A stretch of DNA of 64,000 nucleotides from JADZEM01 sp046328125 (GCA_046328125.1 JAXLXF010000009.1:124001-188000); one strand, 5' to 3'; counted from the first letter of the stretch, positions 40,144-48,485 are shown. Notes: generated by a model from the sequence alone, not told the origin. Numbers and translations: made by a program.

Positions 40144-40367
40144 CTGGCGCCTCCGAGGTGCTCCGGCTCGAACATTTGTCTCAGTGTACTCTACCTGCTC
40201 ACAGGATGGAACGATCCGGACGCGCTTTGGGCATGACAGCCTGTCAACACGGGCGCGTCTCAGCGCGAGCGGGCCGAGCTGCCGATTGCTGGACGCCAAA
40301 GTGGAGCGCCGGATAGAGTCCCACCAGAGGCCCGGACGCGCGAGTCGCCCGGGCGGGAGCGACGAGC

Positions 40368-40616
40368 GTGCGGGAGCAACTGGCGAACGCGATCCGCGAG
40401 AAGACCGGCCTGGACGAGGCGATGGCTCTCCAGGTTGCGGATGTCGCACTCGGGTTCATCAAAGAGAAGCTGCCGCCGGCCCTGGCGCCGGTGGTGGACG
40501 GCCAGCCGCCTGACCTGAGCGATCCAGGCGCGCTGCTCGGGCAGCTTGGCGGGCTGGGCGGCCAGCTCGGGGGTCTCGGCGGCCTCGGTGGGCTGTTCGG
40601 GCGGCGGAGCGAGTAG
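40368..40616 (+). CDS. Small conserved hypothetical protein with Gly/Leu-rich tail
   Basis: 82 residues, GTG start. The N-terminal half is helical: REQLANAIREKTGLDEAMAL, then QVADVALGFIKEKLP and PALAPVVDGQ. The C-terminal third is LGGLGG-type low complexity ending LFGRRSE. The KTGLDE...VADVALGFIKEKLP pattern recurs in small Chloroflexota proteins, but I know no function. The stop codon TAG is the first unit of a heptamer repeat array. Confidence 0.65.
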   Translation: MREQLANAIREKTGLDEAMALQVADVALGFIKEKLPPALAPVVDGQPPDLSDPGALLGQLGGLGGQLGGLGGLGGLFGRRSE

Positions 40617-40657
40617 CGAGTAGCGAGTAGCGAGTAGCGAGTAGCGAGTAGCGAGTG
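40609..40657. repeat. Heptamer tandem repeat (GCGAGTA)
   Basis: Seven consecutive units, six exact GCGAGTA and one GCGAGTG. The first overlaps the final codons of the preceding gene and supplies its TAG stop. Confidence 0.9.
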
Positions 40658-40706
40658 GCGAGAGGATTGTCCGGCCAGCGGCACGGGGGATGCAGGGAGC
40701 GGGAGC

Positions 40707-41144
40707 ATGACCGTCGTGGACGATGCGCGCGGCGAGCCACAAGGCGCCATCGTGCCGGATGCGGGCGAGCCGGCCCGTGGGGCGCCGGCTGAGGAGCCGA
40801 TTCGGTGCGGGCGCTGGAAGCTGAAGCCGTTCGAGCTGCCGCGCCCGGTCCTGCTGCGGGCGGACGGGCCGCTGACGCTGCGCGACTTCCTGCGCCACCC
40901 CGATCCAGCCGTCCTGGACGAGCTCAATCTCCTCGACGAAGAGGGCCTCCAACAACTGGCACTGGCGCGGCTGGCCGGGGCACCGCCGGCGATGCGCCTG
41001 TCATTGTTCGGGGTGCCGGGCTACACCATCCGCGACGTGGTGGAGCACGTCCGCGAGGGGACACCACTCGGCGTGCGGGTGATCGAGGCGGAACGGAAGC
41101 TGGTGGGACTGCTCTTGACCGAGGCATTGCGCCCGGCGGACTGA
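40707..41144 (+). CDS. Hypothetical protein
   Basis: 145 residues, ATG start with GGGAGC upstream. A variable acidic N-terminus, then CGRWKLKPFELPRPVLLRAD, LTLRDFLRHPDPAVLDELNL and a C-terminal part with SLFGVPGYTIRDVVEHVREG and VRVIEAERKLVGLLL. No transmembrane segment or catalytic motif is evident and I do not recognise a family. The codon pattern is like that of its neighbours and it lies 90 bases after the small protein gene, possibly in one operon with it. Confidence 0.6.
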   Translation: MTVVDDARGEPQGAIVPDAGEPARGAPAEEPIRCGRWKLKPFELPRPVLLRADGPLTLRDFLRHPDPAVLDELNLLDEEGLQQLALARLAGAPPAMRLSLFGVPGYTIRDVVEHVREGTPLGVRVIEAERKLVGLLLTEALRPAD

Positions 41145-41172
41145 CACCCGGTCATCATCCGTCGATCATCGT

Positions 41173-42150
41173 ATGTCCCAAAACGTCCAACCGAGGAGCG
41201 AGAGCCTGAGCGCCTTGACCGGTTTCACGTTCGACGACCCGCTCCGGGCAGCGTGCCCGGCCACCTGCCCTCGCCTGCCCGACGAGGCGCGAATCGGGCT
41301 CCGACACCGGTTCGTGCGGGCGAACGGGCTCCGCTTCCACGTAGTGGAGGCCGGCCCCGAGGACGGCCCGCTGGTGCTGTTGCTTCACGGCTTCCCAGAA
41401 TTCTGGTACAGCTGGCGCGCCCAGATCGGCGTGCTGGCCGAGCGGTTCCGCGTGGTGGCGCCGGACCTGCGCGGCTACAACCTCTCGGACAAGCCGGCCG
41501 CCGGCTACGACGTCGAGACCCTCGCGAGCGACGTGGCGGCCTTGATCCAGGCACTGGGCACCGAGCGTGCCCACGTGGTCGGGCACGACTGGGGCGGGAT
41601 GATCGCCTGGAGCGCCGCGATCTTCCACCCGAAGGCGGTGCAGCGGCTGGCGGTGTTGAACGCGCCGCATCCGGCGGCATTCGCGCGCGAGATCTCGCGC
41701 AACCCGGCCCAGATGCTGCGCTCCTGGTACATCGCGCTGTTCCAGGTTCCAGTCCTGGCCGAATGGCTGCTGACGCACGGCCAGGCGCGCGGGATCGCCG
41801 ACGTGTTCAAGAGCTCGACGCTGAAGCCGGAGGCGTTCTCCGCGGCGGATCTGGCGGCGTACCGTCGGGCGATGCTGAGGCCCGGCGCGGCTCGGGCGAC
41901 GCTGGCCTACTACCGCGCACTCTGGCGCACGCCGCGCGACGAGCTGCTTGCAAAGCTCGAGCCGGTCAGTGCGCCGACCCTCCTGATCTGGGGCGTCAAG
42001 GATACGGCCCTGGTTCCCGAGCTGACCGACGGCCTGGATGCCTGGGTGCCTGACCTGCACCTGGCACGCATCCCAGAGGCGAGCCACTGGGTCCAGCACG
42101 AGCAGCCGGTGACGGTCAACCAGCTGCTCCTGGAGCACCTCGGCGGGTAG
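41173..42150 (+). CDS. Alpha/beta hydrolase, epoxide hydrolase-like
   Basis: 325 residues. The alpha/beta hydrolase fold is clear: HGFPEFWYSW (oxyanion HGxP at about 72-75), the nucleophile elbow VVGHDWGG with Asp139, and the catalytic His in EASHWVQ (H305). Asp as nucleophile with the HGFPEFW motif is typical of soluble epoxide hydrolases and of some haloalkane dehalogenases; the lack of a halide-binding Trp next to the nucleophile cannot be judged (a Trp does follow at 140). No signal peptide. Substrate unknown. The stop TAG runs into a heptamer-like repeat (GTAGGCG, CAGTAGGC). Confidence 0.9.
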   Translation: MSQNVQPRSESLSALTGFTFDDPLRAACPATCPRLPDEARIGLRHRFVRANGLRFHVVEAGPEDGPLVLLLHGFPEFWYSWRAQIGVLAERFRVVAPDLRGYNLSDKPAAGYDVETLASDVAALIQALGTERAHVVGHDWGGMIAWSAAIFHPKAVQRLAVLNAPHPAAFAREISRNPAQMLRSWYIALFQVPVLAEWLLTHGQARGIADVFKSSTLKPEAFSAADLAAYRRAMLRPGAARATLAYYRALWRTPRDELLAKLEPVSAPTLLIWGVKDTALVPELTDGLDAWVPDLHLARIPEASHWVQHEQPVTVNQLLLEHLGG

Positions 42151-42416
42151 GCGGAGCGCAGCGCGCAGTAGGCAGCGGGAATCCGGCGAACAGGATCCAC
42201 TGCCCTTCGCCCTCTGCCCGCTCGTCTCAAGGGCACAGTGGACCGCTGTCCGTGCGTCCGTGGGTCCGTGCCATGATGCTTGACACGCCGGGGGGCGCAC
42301 GGTAGTGTCCAGATATGTGTGCGCTCGGATCGGACAGATGCCGGGCGCCGCGCGGAGCGGCCATGCGGACGCACGTCGAGGCGTTCGCGGGGCACTGTGA
42401 GAACGGGGAAGCGAAC

Positions 42417-43241
42417 ATGTACGCTGAGGGCAGGGGCGGGACCAGAAGTGTCAACCTCAGGTTTGACGGCGGGGCGCTGCCGATGTTCGGGCGCGCGCTG
42501 CTCGCGATCGTCTGCAGCATATTGATCGTGCCAGCGGCCTGGGGGAGCGTGCCGTACATCCGCTGGCTCGTCGAGCAGATCGACTTTGGCGACGGCGAGC
42601 GCGCGACGTTCGAGGGGAGGCCGGGCGACGTCTGGTACCTGTTCTCGGCGTCCGCCGTGATCGGCTTCATCCCGGCCATCGTGCAGCGCGGGGTGTCCGA
42701 TGCGTTCGTCGTGGTGTTGGCGGCGAATCTGGTGACGGCGGCGTTGAGCGTGTTCATCGCGATTCGGGTCTTCAAGTGGGTCGTGGCGAACACACGGATC
42801 GGTCGGATCTCCGACTTGTCGTTCGACGGCGAGTACCTGCCGTACCTGGGATTCGTCGTCGGCATCCAGCTCGCGGCCTACACCATCGTCGGGTGGGCCT
42901 GGGTCACGACGGCCTTTCAACGCTGGCTGCTGGGCCACATTCGGAGCCAGGAGGTGCAGTTCCAGTTCGTGGGCAGCGGCCTGGGCTTCCTGTGGCGGGC
43001 GCTCGTGACCGGGCTCGCCTGCCTGTTCGTCATTCCGATTCCGTGGGTGCTGCGCTGGCTGACGGCCTGGTTCGTCGAGAACACGGTGATACAGCGAGCA
43101 GCGTACGGGGACCCCGGCACGAACCCGTACGGCGGGTGGCAGCAGGGGACTCCGTACGGCCAGCCGCAGCCCGACCCGCGCGGCGCCTGGGACCAGCAGC
43201 CCGGCAGCGGATCGAGCGGCTGGCAGCAGCCGCCGAGCTGA
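42417..43241 (+). CDS. DUF898-like membrane protein
   Basis: 274 residues from the ATG at 42417; in-frame upstream starts exist (ATG at 42363 has a GGAG site). Conserved DUF898/YjgN-type pieces include RFDGGALPMFGRALL, then DLSFDGEYLPYLGF, IVGWAWVTTAFQRW and FQFVGSGLGFLWRALVTGLA. Five or six membrane segments. The C-terminal 45 residues are a Gly/Gln/Pro-rich tail (YGGWQQGTPYGQPQPD). Members are of unknown function. Convergent with the DinB gene. Confidence 0.78.
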   Translation: MYAEGRGGTRSVNLRFDGGALPMFGRALLAIVCSILIVPAAWGSVPYIRWLVEQIDFGDGERATFEGRPGDVWYLFSASAVIGFIPAIVQRGVSDAFVVVLAANLVTAALSVFIAIRVFKWVVANTRIGRISDLSFDGEYLPYLGFVVGIQLAAYTIVGWAWVTTAFQRWLLGHIRSQEVQFQFVGSGLGFLWRALVTGLACLFVIPIPWVLRWLTAWFVENTVIQRAAYGDPGTNPYGGWQQGTPYGQPQPDPRGAWDQQPGSGSSGWQQPPS

Positions 43242-43250
43242 CGACGGGAG

Positions 43251-43871
43251 TTACGGCAGGCGGTGGCCGAGGCGACCGCGGGTGACGCGCGCCTCGGCCC
43301 AGTGCATGAAACCGTGATTGGTGACCGGGAAGGTCAACAGGAAGGCACCGGACTTGCCGGTGTAGAAGCGCGGCAGCCAGCGCGCCCGCTCGCCGACGAT
43401 GGCCGGCGCGTTCTGCAGGAGCTGGACGACGTCCGGCACGGCATCCAGCATGTCGAAGTCGAGGTCGCGGACCCAGGCCCGGGTCTCGCGGCCGACGACG
43501 TCGCGGTACGCCAGCAGGGCGGCGATGTCCACTTTCTCGGAGAAACCACGGACCTCGTCGTCGGTGTCGCCGGTCCCGACCAGCCGCGCGTCCACGCCAA
43601 GCTGCGACAGCCAGTCAGTGCGGTCCAGGACCTCCGGCTGGCCGCGCAGCACGACGTTGACGATGGCGTCCTCGATGCGGGTCATGTGCCAGAGGTGCCA
43701 GACGATGGAGCAGAGGCCATCTGGCGTGGCCCGCAGCTCGGCCTCCTCCAGGCGCTTGAGAGTGTCGTCCTGCATCGTGAAGCGGCCGGCGGCGTCGAGC
43801 TCGGCCTCGGTGCTGGTGGCTGCCGCGTGGATACGGGCGTGATCGGCCAGGAAGAGTGCGCGAGCGTCCAC
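43251..43871 (-). CDS. DinB-family protein
   Basis: 206 residues from the GTG at 43871 (GAGAGG seven bases upstream). A four-helix-bundle DinB protein: the pattern GLCSIVWHLWHMTRIEDAIV has the first metal His, and FPVTNHGFMHWAEARVTRG holds the paired His near the C-terminus. The family includes metal-dependent thiol transferases and many uncharacterised enzymes. An upstream in-frame extension runs through a C-rich repeat and is not coding. Next to it on the same strand lies a VOC-family gene, separated by a long inverted repeat. Confidence 0.87.
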   Translation of the reverse strand: MDARALFLADHARIHAAATSTEAELDAAGRFTMQDDTLKRLEEAELRATPDGLCSIVWHLWHMTRIEDAIVNVVLRGQPEVLDRTDWLSQLGVDARLVGTGDTDDEVRGFSEKVDIAALLAYRDVVGRETRAWVRDLDFDMLDAVPDVVQLLQNAPAIVGERARWLPRFYTGKSGAFLLTFPVTNHGFMHWAEARVTRGRLGHRLP

Positions 43872-43918
43872 GATCGTCCTCTCTTCACGTCGAATGGAAG
43901 ATGACGATAGCAGGCCGG

Positions 43919-44030
43919 CAGTTAGCCCCACCCCCCAGCCCCCTCCCCACTGCGGTGGAGAGGGGGAGCAGGCTTTTGGTCTCCCCCTCTCCATCGCAAT
44001 GGGGAGGGGGCTGGGGGGTGGGGCTAACTA
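43919..44030. repeat. Long inverted repeat of the C-rich family (twin copies)
   Basis: Two near-perfect copies in opposite orientation: left arm begins AGTTAGCCCCACCCCCCAGC (43919-43967) and right arm ends CTGGGGGGTGGGGCTAACTA (to 44030), with about 12 bases of loop. The arms each contain a smaller hairpin (CTCCCCACTGCGGTGGAGAG type). The right end overlaps the final codons of the VOC gene, so the hairpin would terminate or stabilise that transcript. Confidence 0.9.
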
Positions 44031-44398
44031 CCGGCGAGCTCCTCGGCGGTGAGCGCGCGCAGGATGCAGAACTCGTTGCCCTCAGGGTCGGCCATGACGA
44101 CCCAGGACGGGCTGCCCTGGCCGATGTCCACTTTCGTCGCGCCGAGTGCCTCCAGTCTTGCGACTTCGGCATCCCGGTCACCTGGCCGGAGATCGAGGTG
44201 CAGCCGGTTCTTGAGGGTCTTCCCCTCGGGCACGCGAAGGAAGAGGAGCTGGGTGCCCTTTCCGTCCTTCGGCACGATGGCCGCCTCGTCTGGATCGTCG
44301 CCGTCCAGGATCTTGTAGTCGAGCGCCTCGGCCCAGAAGCGCGCCAGCCGGGCCGGGTCGGCGCAGTCGACGGCGAGCCAGTCTACGAACAGTCCCAT
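44024..44398 (-). CDS. VOC-family (glyoxalase-like) protein
   Basis: 124 residues. One full pair of beta-alpha-beta-beta-beta modules: FVDWLAVDCADPARLARFWA, then TLKNRLHLDLRPGD, DIGQGSPSWVVMADPEGNEF. The His in NRLHLDL and the Glu in PEGNEF are at positions used for metal binding in related enzymes. It belongs to the glyoxalase-like group often annotated as lyase or bleomycin-resistance-like. Substrate unknown. Its last codons lie within the long inverted repeat. Confidence 0.87.
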   Translation of the reverse strand: MGLFVDWLAVDCADPARLARFWAEALDYKILDGDDPDEAAIVPKDGKGTQLLFLRVPEGKTLKNRLHLDLRPGDRDAEVARLEALGATKVDIGQGSPSWVVMADPEGNEFCILRALTAEELAGS

Positions 44399-44677
44399 GT
44401 CGCGGGTCTCCTTGTCGTGTCAGAGCGCATGCATCATGGCGGGGAGATCGTGGCGAGATGCGCACGCTCGCGGTATCGAGTGTCGGGTTGTGAGGCGATT
44501 GGCACCTGAAGATGTGCACGTCTCGGTCCGCGCTACCGTCACGCGGCGTAGAATTGGCTCACCATACTGGCAGACCGAAACTTGACAAGACGGCCGTTCG
44601 CGGCCGGAGCCCCGGGGATCATCGCGGTCGTCGGGGCGACCGGGCGCGCGGCGATGCACCTGGAAGGGGACGCTACG

Positions 44678-45850
44678 ATGAAGCTCGCGGAACGCATGTC
44701 ACGCATCGGGACGGAGAGCGCGTTCGACGTGCTGGCCCGAGCCCGCGCTCTGGAAGCCGAAGGGCGGGAGATCGTCCATCTCCAGATCGGCGAGCCGGAC
44801 TTCGACACGCCGGCCCACATCACGGACGCTGCCATTCAGGCGCTGCGCGACGGGTACACCCACTACGTGCCAGCCCTCGGAATCCCGCAGCTGCGGGATG
44901 CTATCGCGGAGCACATCGCGACCACGCGCGGCATCCCGGTCGAGCGCGGCAACGTCTGCGTCTCGCCGGGCGGCAAGCCAATCATGTTCTGGACGATCAT
45001 GGCGCTCTGCGAAGAGGGCGACGAGGTGATCGTGCCGGACCCGAGCTACCCGATCTACGAGTCGATGGCGCGGGTGGTCGGCGCGACGGTGGTGCCGCTG
45101 CCGATCCTGGAGTCACGCGGGTTCACGTTCGCGCCGGAAGACCTGGCCGCGCGGCTGACGCCGAGGACGAAGCTGGTGGTGCTCAACTCGCCGGCCAATC
45201 CGACCGGCGGCTTGTTCGGGAAGACGGACATCGAGGCGATCGCGAACATCCTCCGCAACCATGACTGCTACATCCTGTCGGACGAGATCTACTCCAGGAT
45301 GCTGTACGGCGGCGGTGGCGAGCATTACAGCGTGGCCGCCGAGCCGGACATGCTGAACCGGACGATCATCCTGGACGGCTTCTCGAAGACGTACGCGATG
45401 ACGGGCTGGCGGCTCGGGTACGGCATCTACCCGCTCGACCTGATCCCCCACATCGACCGGCTGGCCGTCAACTCGGTCTCCTGCACGAACGCCGCGACGC
45501 AGATGGCTGGCGTGGCCGCGTTGACCGGGCCACAGGAGTGCGTCACCGAGATGGTGGCGGAGTTCGAGAAGCGGCGCGACTTCATCGTGGACGGCCTGAA
45601 CGCGATTCCGGGCATCACCTGCCAGAAGCCACTCGGGGCGTTCTACGTCTTCCCGAACGTGACGGGACTGGGCCTGCCGAGCAAGGTGCTGGCCGACCGC
45701 CTCCTGGACGAGGCCGGCGTGGCGGTGCTGACCGGGACGGCGTTCGGGGAGTACGGCGAGGGGTACTTGCGGCTCTCGTACGCCAACTCGATCCCGAACA
45801 TCCAGAAGGCGCTGGACCGGATCGCGGCGCTGGCGAAGACGCTCGCGTAG
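44678..45850 (+). CDS. Class I/II PLP-dependent aminotransferase
   Basis: 390 residues; start at the ATG preceded by GGAAGGGGA. Fold-type I aminotransferase: substrate arm IGEPDFDTP, then SPANPTGG (the Asn that contacts PLP), DEIYSRMLY and the Schiff-base lysine in DGFSKTYAMTGWRLGY (K237). The SPANPTG and GWRLGY motifs place it in the aspartate/aromatic aminotransferase group. Exact amino donor unknown. The upstream 279-base gap, divergent from the VOC gene, has no other gene. Confidence 0.92.
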   Translation: MKLAERMSRIGTESAFDVLARARALEAEGREIVHLQIGEPDFDTPAHITDAAIQALRDGYTHYVPALGIPQLRDAIAEHIATTRGIPVERGNVCVSPGGKPIMFWTIMALCEEGDEVIVPDPSYPIYESMARVVGATVVPLPILESRGFTFAPEDLAARLTPRTKLVVLNSPANPTGGLFGKTDIEAIANILRNHDCYILSDEIYSRMLYGGGGEHYSVAAEPDMLNRTIILDGFSKTYAMTGWRLGYGIYPLDLIPHIDRLAVNSVSCTNAATQMAGVAALTGPQECVTEMVAEFEKRRDFIVDGLNAIPGITCQKPLGAFYVFPNVTGLGLPSKVLADRLLDEAGVAVLTGTAFGEYGEGYLRLSYANSIPNIQKALDRIAALAKTLA

Positions 45851-45880
45851 GAGCTCCCCAGGAGAGCGTGACCGAATTGG

Positions 45881-45906
45881 GGTCCGTGGGTTTCAACCCA
45901 CGGACC
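45881..45906. terminator. Perfect 12-bp-arm palindrome between convergent genes
   Basis: GGTCCGTGGGTT and AACCCACGGACC are separated by just two bases (TC). It lies 30 bases past the aminotransferase stop and 12 bases from the SDR stop, so it can terminate from both sides. The core GTGGGTTTCAACCCAC is the end-hairpin of the hairpin-ended dispersed repeat, here present alone. Confidence 0.8.
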
Positions 45907-45918
45907 CGGCAGGCCCGA

Positions 45919-46707
45919 TCACCCCCTCCAGAGCGTGTACGCCGCGTCCAGCAGCAGCTCGGCGCCGGTCATGTAGCTGCTGGCGTTCGAGGCCAGGAAG
46001 ACGACCAGATCGCCGACCTCGCTGGCCTGGGCCGGCTTGCCGCGCAATGGCGGCCACTTCGCCGGTGGCTGGAAGCCGTAGTCCACGCGGTCCAGATTGC
46101 GGCGGTAGGTGCGCTCGCCGATGTTCGTGTTGATGGCGCCGGGCAGGATCGCGTTGACGCGGATCTCCCAGCGCGCCAGCTCCAACGCCGCCATCTTCGT
46201 GAACGCGACCACGCCGGCCTTCGAGGTAGAGTAGGCCGCGTAGCCCGGCAGCGAGAACAGCGTGTTCCCGTTGACGGATGCCGTGGTGATGATCGAGCCG
46301 CCGCCAGCAGCCCGCAGGTGCGGGATGCTGTGCTTGACCGTCAGGAAGGTGCCGGTCAGGTTCGTCTCGACGGTCGCGTGCCACTCGTCCAGCGTCATCT
46401 CGTCGATCGGGGTCTGCATCCCGTTGATGCCAGCGTTCGCGAACACGATGTGCAGCCCGCCGAGCGTTGTCGCGGCCTGGGTGACAGCCGCGCTGACGGC
46501 CTCCTCGTCCGCGACGTCGGCGGTCAGCGCAATGGCCCGGCCGCCAGCTGCCGTGATCTTCTCGGCGACGGCGTGGGCTGGCTCGGGGCGGATGTCCACC
46601 ACGGCCACGGCAGCGCCAGCCTCGGCCAGCGCCAGGCAGGCGGCCTCGCCGATGCCAGAGCCGCCGCCCGTCACGACCGCGACGCGGCCAGTCAAGTTCA
46701 GGTCCAT
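45919..46707 (-). CDS. Short-chain dehydrogenase/reductase
   Basis: 262 residues; ATG at 46707 with AAGGAAGC upstream. Classical SDR: cofactor motif TGGGSGIG (13-20), NAG in FANAGING, catalytic Ser in TTASVNG (S144) and YxxxK in YAAYSTSKAG (Y159, K163). The acidic residue after strand 2 (VVDIRPE) suggests NAD(H) preference. C-terminal FLASNASSYMTGAELLLD is typical. Substrate unknown. Stop lies next to the palindromic terminator. Confidence 0.92.
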   Translation of the reverse strand: MDLNLTGRVAVVTGGGSGIGEAACLALAEAGAAVAVVDIRPEPAHAVAEKITAAGGRAIALTADVADEEAVSAAVTQAATTLGGLHIVFANAGINGMQTPIDEMTLDEWHATVETNLTGTFLTVKHSIPHLRAAGGGSIITTASVNGNTLFSLPGYAAYSTSKAGVVAFTKMAALELARWEIRVNAILPGAINTNIGERTYRRNLDRVDYGFQPPAKWPPLRGKPAQASEVGDLVVFLASNASSYMTGAELLLDAAYTLWRG

Positions 46708-46742
46708 CTGGAGCTTCCTTTCGGGCGGCCCGACGCCACCCC

Positions 46743-46853
46743 CTGGGAGCACGGCCATCCTGGCCGCTCCGTTTTGCGTGACGCCGACGCAATCTCTCTA
46801 GGAAATTCTGCAAGGGTCAACGCGAAAGCGGCCAGGATGGCCGCGCTCCCGGG
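46743..46853. repeat. Inverted repeat upstream of the SDR gene
   Basis: Arms CCTGGGAGCACGGCCATCCT (from 46741) and AGGATGGCCGCGCTCCCGGG (to 46854) pair almost perfectly, each including the inner palindrome CGGCCATCCTGGCCG type. About 55 bases lie between. It is in the promoter gap of two divergent genes and looks like a small non-coding mobile element. Confidence 0.75.
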
Positions 46854-46958
46854 AATCGTTCCGACGGCTGGAGATCGTAGCCCAATCGCCGGATTGTCCG
46901 ACGGAGGCATACGGATTGCCGCGCAGCATGGTGAGACCATGTCAGGAGAATGCAGAAG

Positions 46959-47210
46959 ATGGCCGAGTTGAGCACTGCCGAGCGCAACAAGCTGAAGGAC
47001 GACCAGTTCGCCTACATCGACAGGGGCGGCGAGCGACACCTGCCGATCCACGACGAGGAGCACGTCCGCAACGCGATCCAGCGGTTCGGGCGGACGAACT
47101 TCGAGAGCGGGGCGGCAAAGGAGCGGGCCGCGAAGGCGATCGTGACGGCGGCCCGCAAGCACGGCGTCGAGGTGGCCGACGACGACGATGTGAGGCGCGC
47201 TGCCCGCTAA
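46959..47210 (+). CDS. Small conserved protein (DUF6582-like)
   Basis: 83 residues. The ATG at 46959 has AGGAGA nine bases upstream; an ATG at 46950 is too close to it. Conserved run: AELSTAERNKLKDDQFAYID, then GERHLPIHDEEHVRNAIQRF and AAKERAAKAIVTAARKHGVE. This small domain is frequent in bacteria, alone or fused to phage-related or structural proteins, and is thought to bind nucleic acid or pack as a helical bundle; the role is not known. Confidence 0.72.
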   Translation: MAELSTAERNKLKDDQFAYIDRGGERHLPIHDEEHVRNAIQRFGRTNFESGAAKERAAKAIVTAARKHGVEVADDDDVRRAAR

Positions 47211-47326
47211 CGCCCATACTGCCCGACGGCATCCGGAGATCGCCGTGGGTTGATCATGGCGCGGCCGGTCACTCGCGCGCTACGCTCAACGGTGCAGCTC
47301 GAGCTGCGCACCGGAGACGAGCCGCT

Positions 47327-47725
47327 ATGCCGTACCTCCATTTCGATCTGCCGGGCCAGTACCCGGCCAAGGTGAAACGCACGCTCGCGGCGCGGCTGGG
47401 CGCGCTCTACGCCGAGATCATGCAGACGAGCCCCGGCATCGTGAAGGTGAGCTTCCGCGAGCTGGGCGCGGACAACCTGTTCCGCTGCGGGGCACCAGAC
47501 GGCGGCGTCGAGCCAGTCGTGGTCGGCCAGTGCGACATCCGGCGCGGACGCCCTGCGGAGCAGCGCGCGCTACTCGCGGCGGCTATCGTGTCGGCGTGTG
47601 CGGAGAAACTCGGCGTGGAGCCGTCACACGTCGAGCTTGAGTTTACCCAGCACGCCGGGGACGAGATGTATCGTCGTGGCGCGTTCGCCGGCGACTGGAC
47701 GGCCGCCGAGTCAGACCGAGCGTAG
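47327..47725 (+). CDS. Tautomerase-family protein
   Basis: 132 residues starting MPYLHFDLPGQYPAKVKRTL. Pro2 becomes the N-terminal catalytic proline after methionine removal, as in 4-oxalocrotonate tautomerase and MIF. KVSFRELGADNLFRCG and KLGVEPSHVELEFTQHAGDE fit the two beta-alpha-beta units of a longer tautomerase (cis-CaaD or MIF-like size). Substrate unknown. The ATG has CGGAGA about ten bases upstream. Confidence 0.85.
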   Translation: MPYLHFDLPGQYPAKVKRTLAARLGALYAEIMQTSPGIVKVSFRELGADNLFRCGAPDGGVEPVVVGQCDIRRGRPAEQRALLAAAIVSACAEKLGVEPSHVELEFTQHAGDEMYRRGAFAGDWTAAESDRA

Positions 47726-47745
47726 CGGCTGACGCAGAGTCGGAC

Positions 47746-48258
47746 TCAGCCGCCGCACTCCCCGCACTCGTCGTGGTCGTGGCCACGGATGTCGGCGGGA
47801 CCTGCTTCGTGGAAGCCGGTCGCGCCGCCGTTCACTACCGAGACGGCGACCGGGCTGTGCTCCTCGGCGATCACCAGCACCACGTTCCCGACTTTCAGGT
47901 CGGCGAGGCTTTGCTCGTCGCCGTTCTGGGTCCGGATCGTGGTTGAGGCGTCCAGGATGAACGTCTCGGTCTGACCGTCGTCGAACCGGAGCGTGATCGA
48001 ACGGCCGTCAATGCGCTCCAGGATGCCTACCGAGAAGACGTAGTCGCGGGTGTCTCGGACGGTGGGAGCGGGCGGTGGGAGCGGTGAAGCCTGGGCAGGG
48101 TCAGCCATTGTGAAGACCGCAAGCAGCATGGCCACGGCAATCGGACCAAGTACGAGTGGGTGGAGCGTGACGAGCGATGTGGGCCACGGCCGGAGTTGCG
48201 CTGGCTGTCGTACGGGGAGGGTGGGGAGCTGGGTGTGAACGGAGGCTCTCCTGCTCAT
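47746..48258 (-). CDS. Secreted DUF5666-like protein
   Basis: 170 residues from the ATG at 48258, though no clear ribosome site supports it and a GTG at 48171 just before the signal helix is possible. A signal segment (VLGPIAVAMLLAVFTMADPA) precedes a Pro-rich spacer and a beta domain: YVFSVGILERIDGRSITLRF, TETFILDASTTIRTQNGDEQ, LADLKVGNVVLVIAEE. That is the OB-like pattern of DUF5666 proteins. The tail GHDHDECGECGG is rich in His, Asp and Cys and may bind a metal. Function unknown. Confidence 0.7.
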   Translation of the reverse strand: MSRRASVHTQLPTLPVRQPAQLRPWPTSLVTLHPLVLGPIAVAMLLAVFTMADPAQASPLPPPAPTVRDTRDYVFSVGILERIDGRSITLRFDDGQTETFILDASTTIRTQNGDEQSLADLKVGNVVLVIAEEHSPVAVSVVNGGATGFHEAGPADIRGHDHDECGECGG

Positions 48259-48398
48259 GGCACAGAACGCAGATCGCAGAGTCCGCACCACGCGCGGCCC
48301 GCTGGAGCTCCCGCCAGACGCCATCCTGTGCGCTGCTGTCATCGAGTAGGACCACAAGCAGCGGACGGAGCGGGTCAGGCGAGGTCAACCAGCAGAAG

Positions 48399-48440
48399 AG
48401 CCGTCGTGGTGTGTCTCCAGAGAGACGCTCCACGACGGCT
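48399..48440 (-). terminator. Intrinsic terminator after the second binding-protein gene
   Basis: Perfect 11-base stem AGCCGTCGTGG / CCACGACGGCT with a 20-base loop, 46 bases past the stop of the minus-strand binding-protein gene, followed on that strand by CTTCT. Confidence 0.82.
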
Positions 48441-48485
48441 CCGAGCTCCAATTACCAGATGCTGCCGGGCCACCCCGGCGTCGGG

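Noticed and set aside
40609..40657. Heptamer array as CRISPR or VNTR coding region
   Set aside because: Units are seven bases with no spacers, and the array lies after the stop codon.
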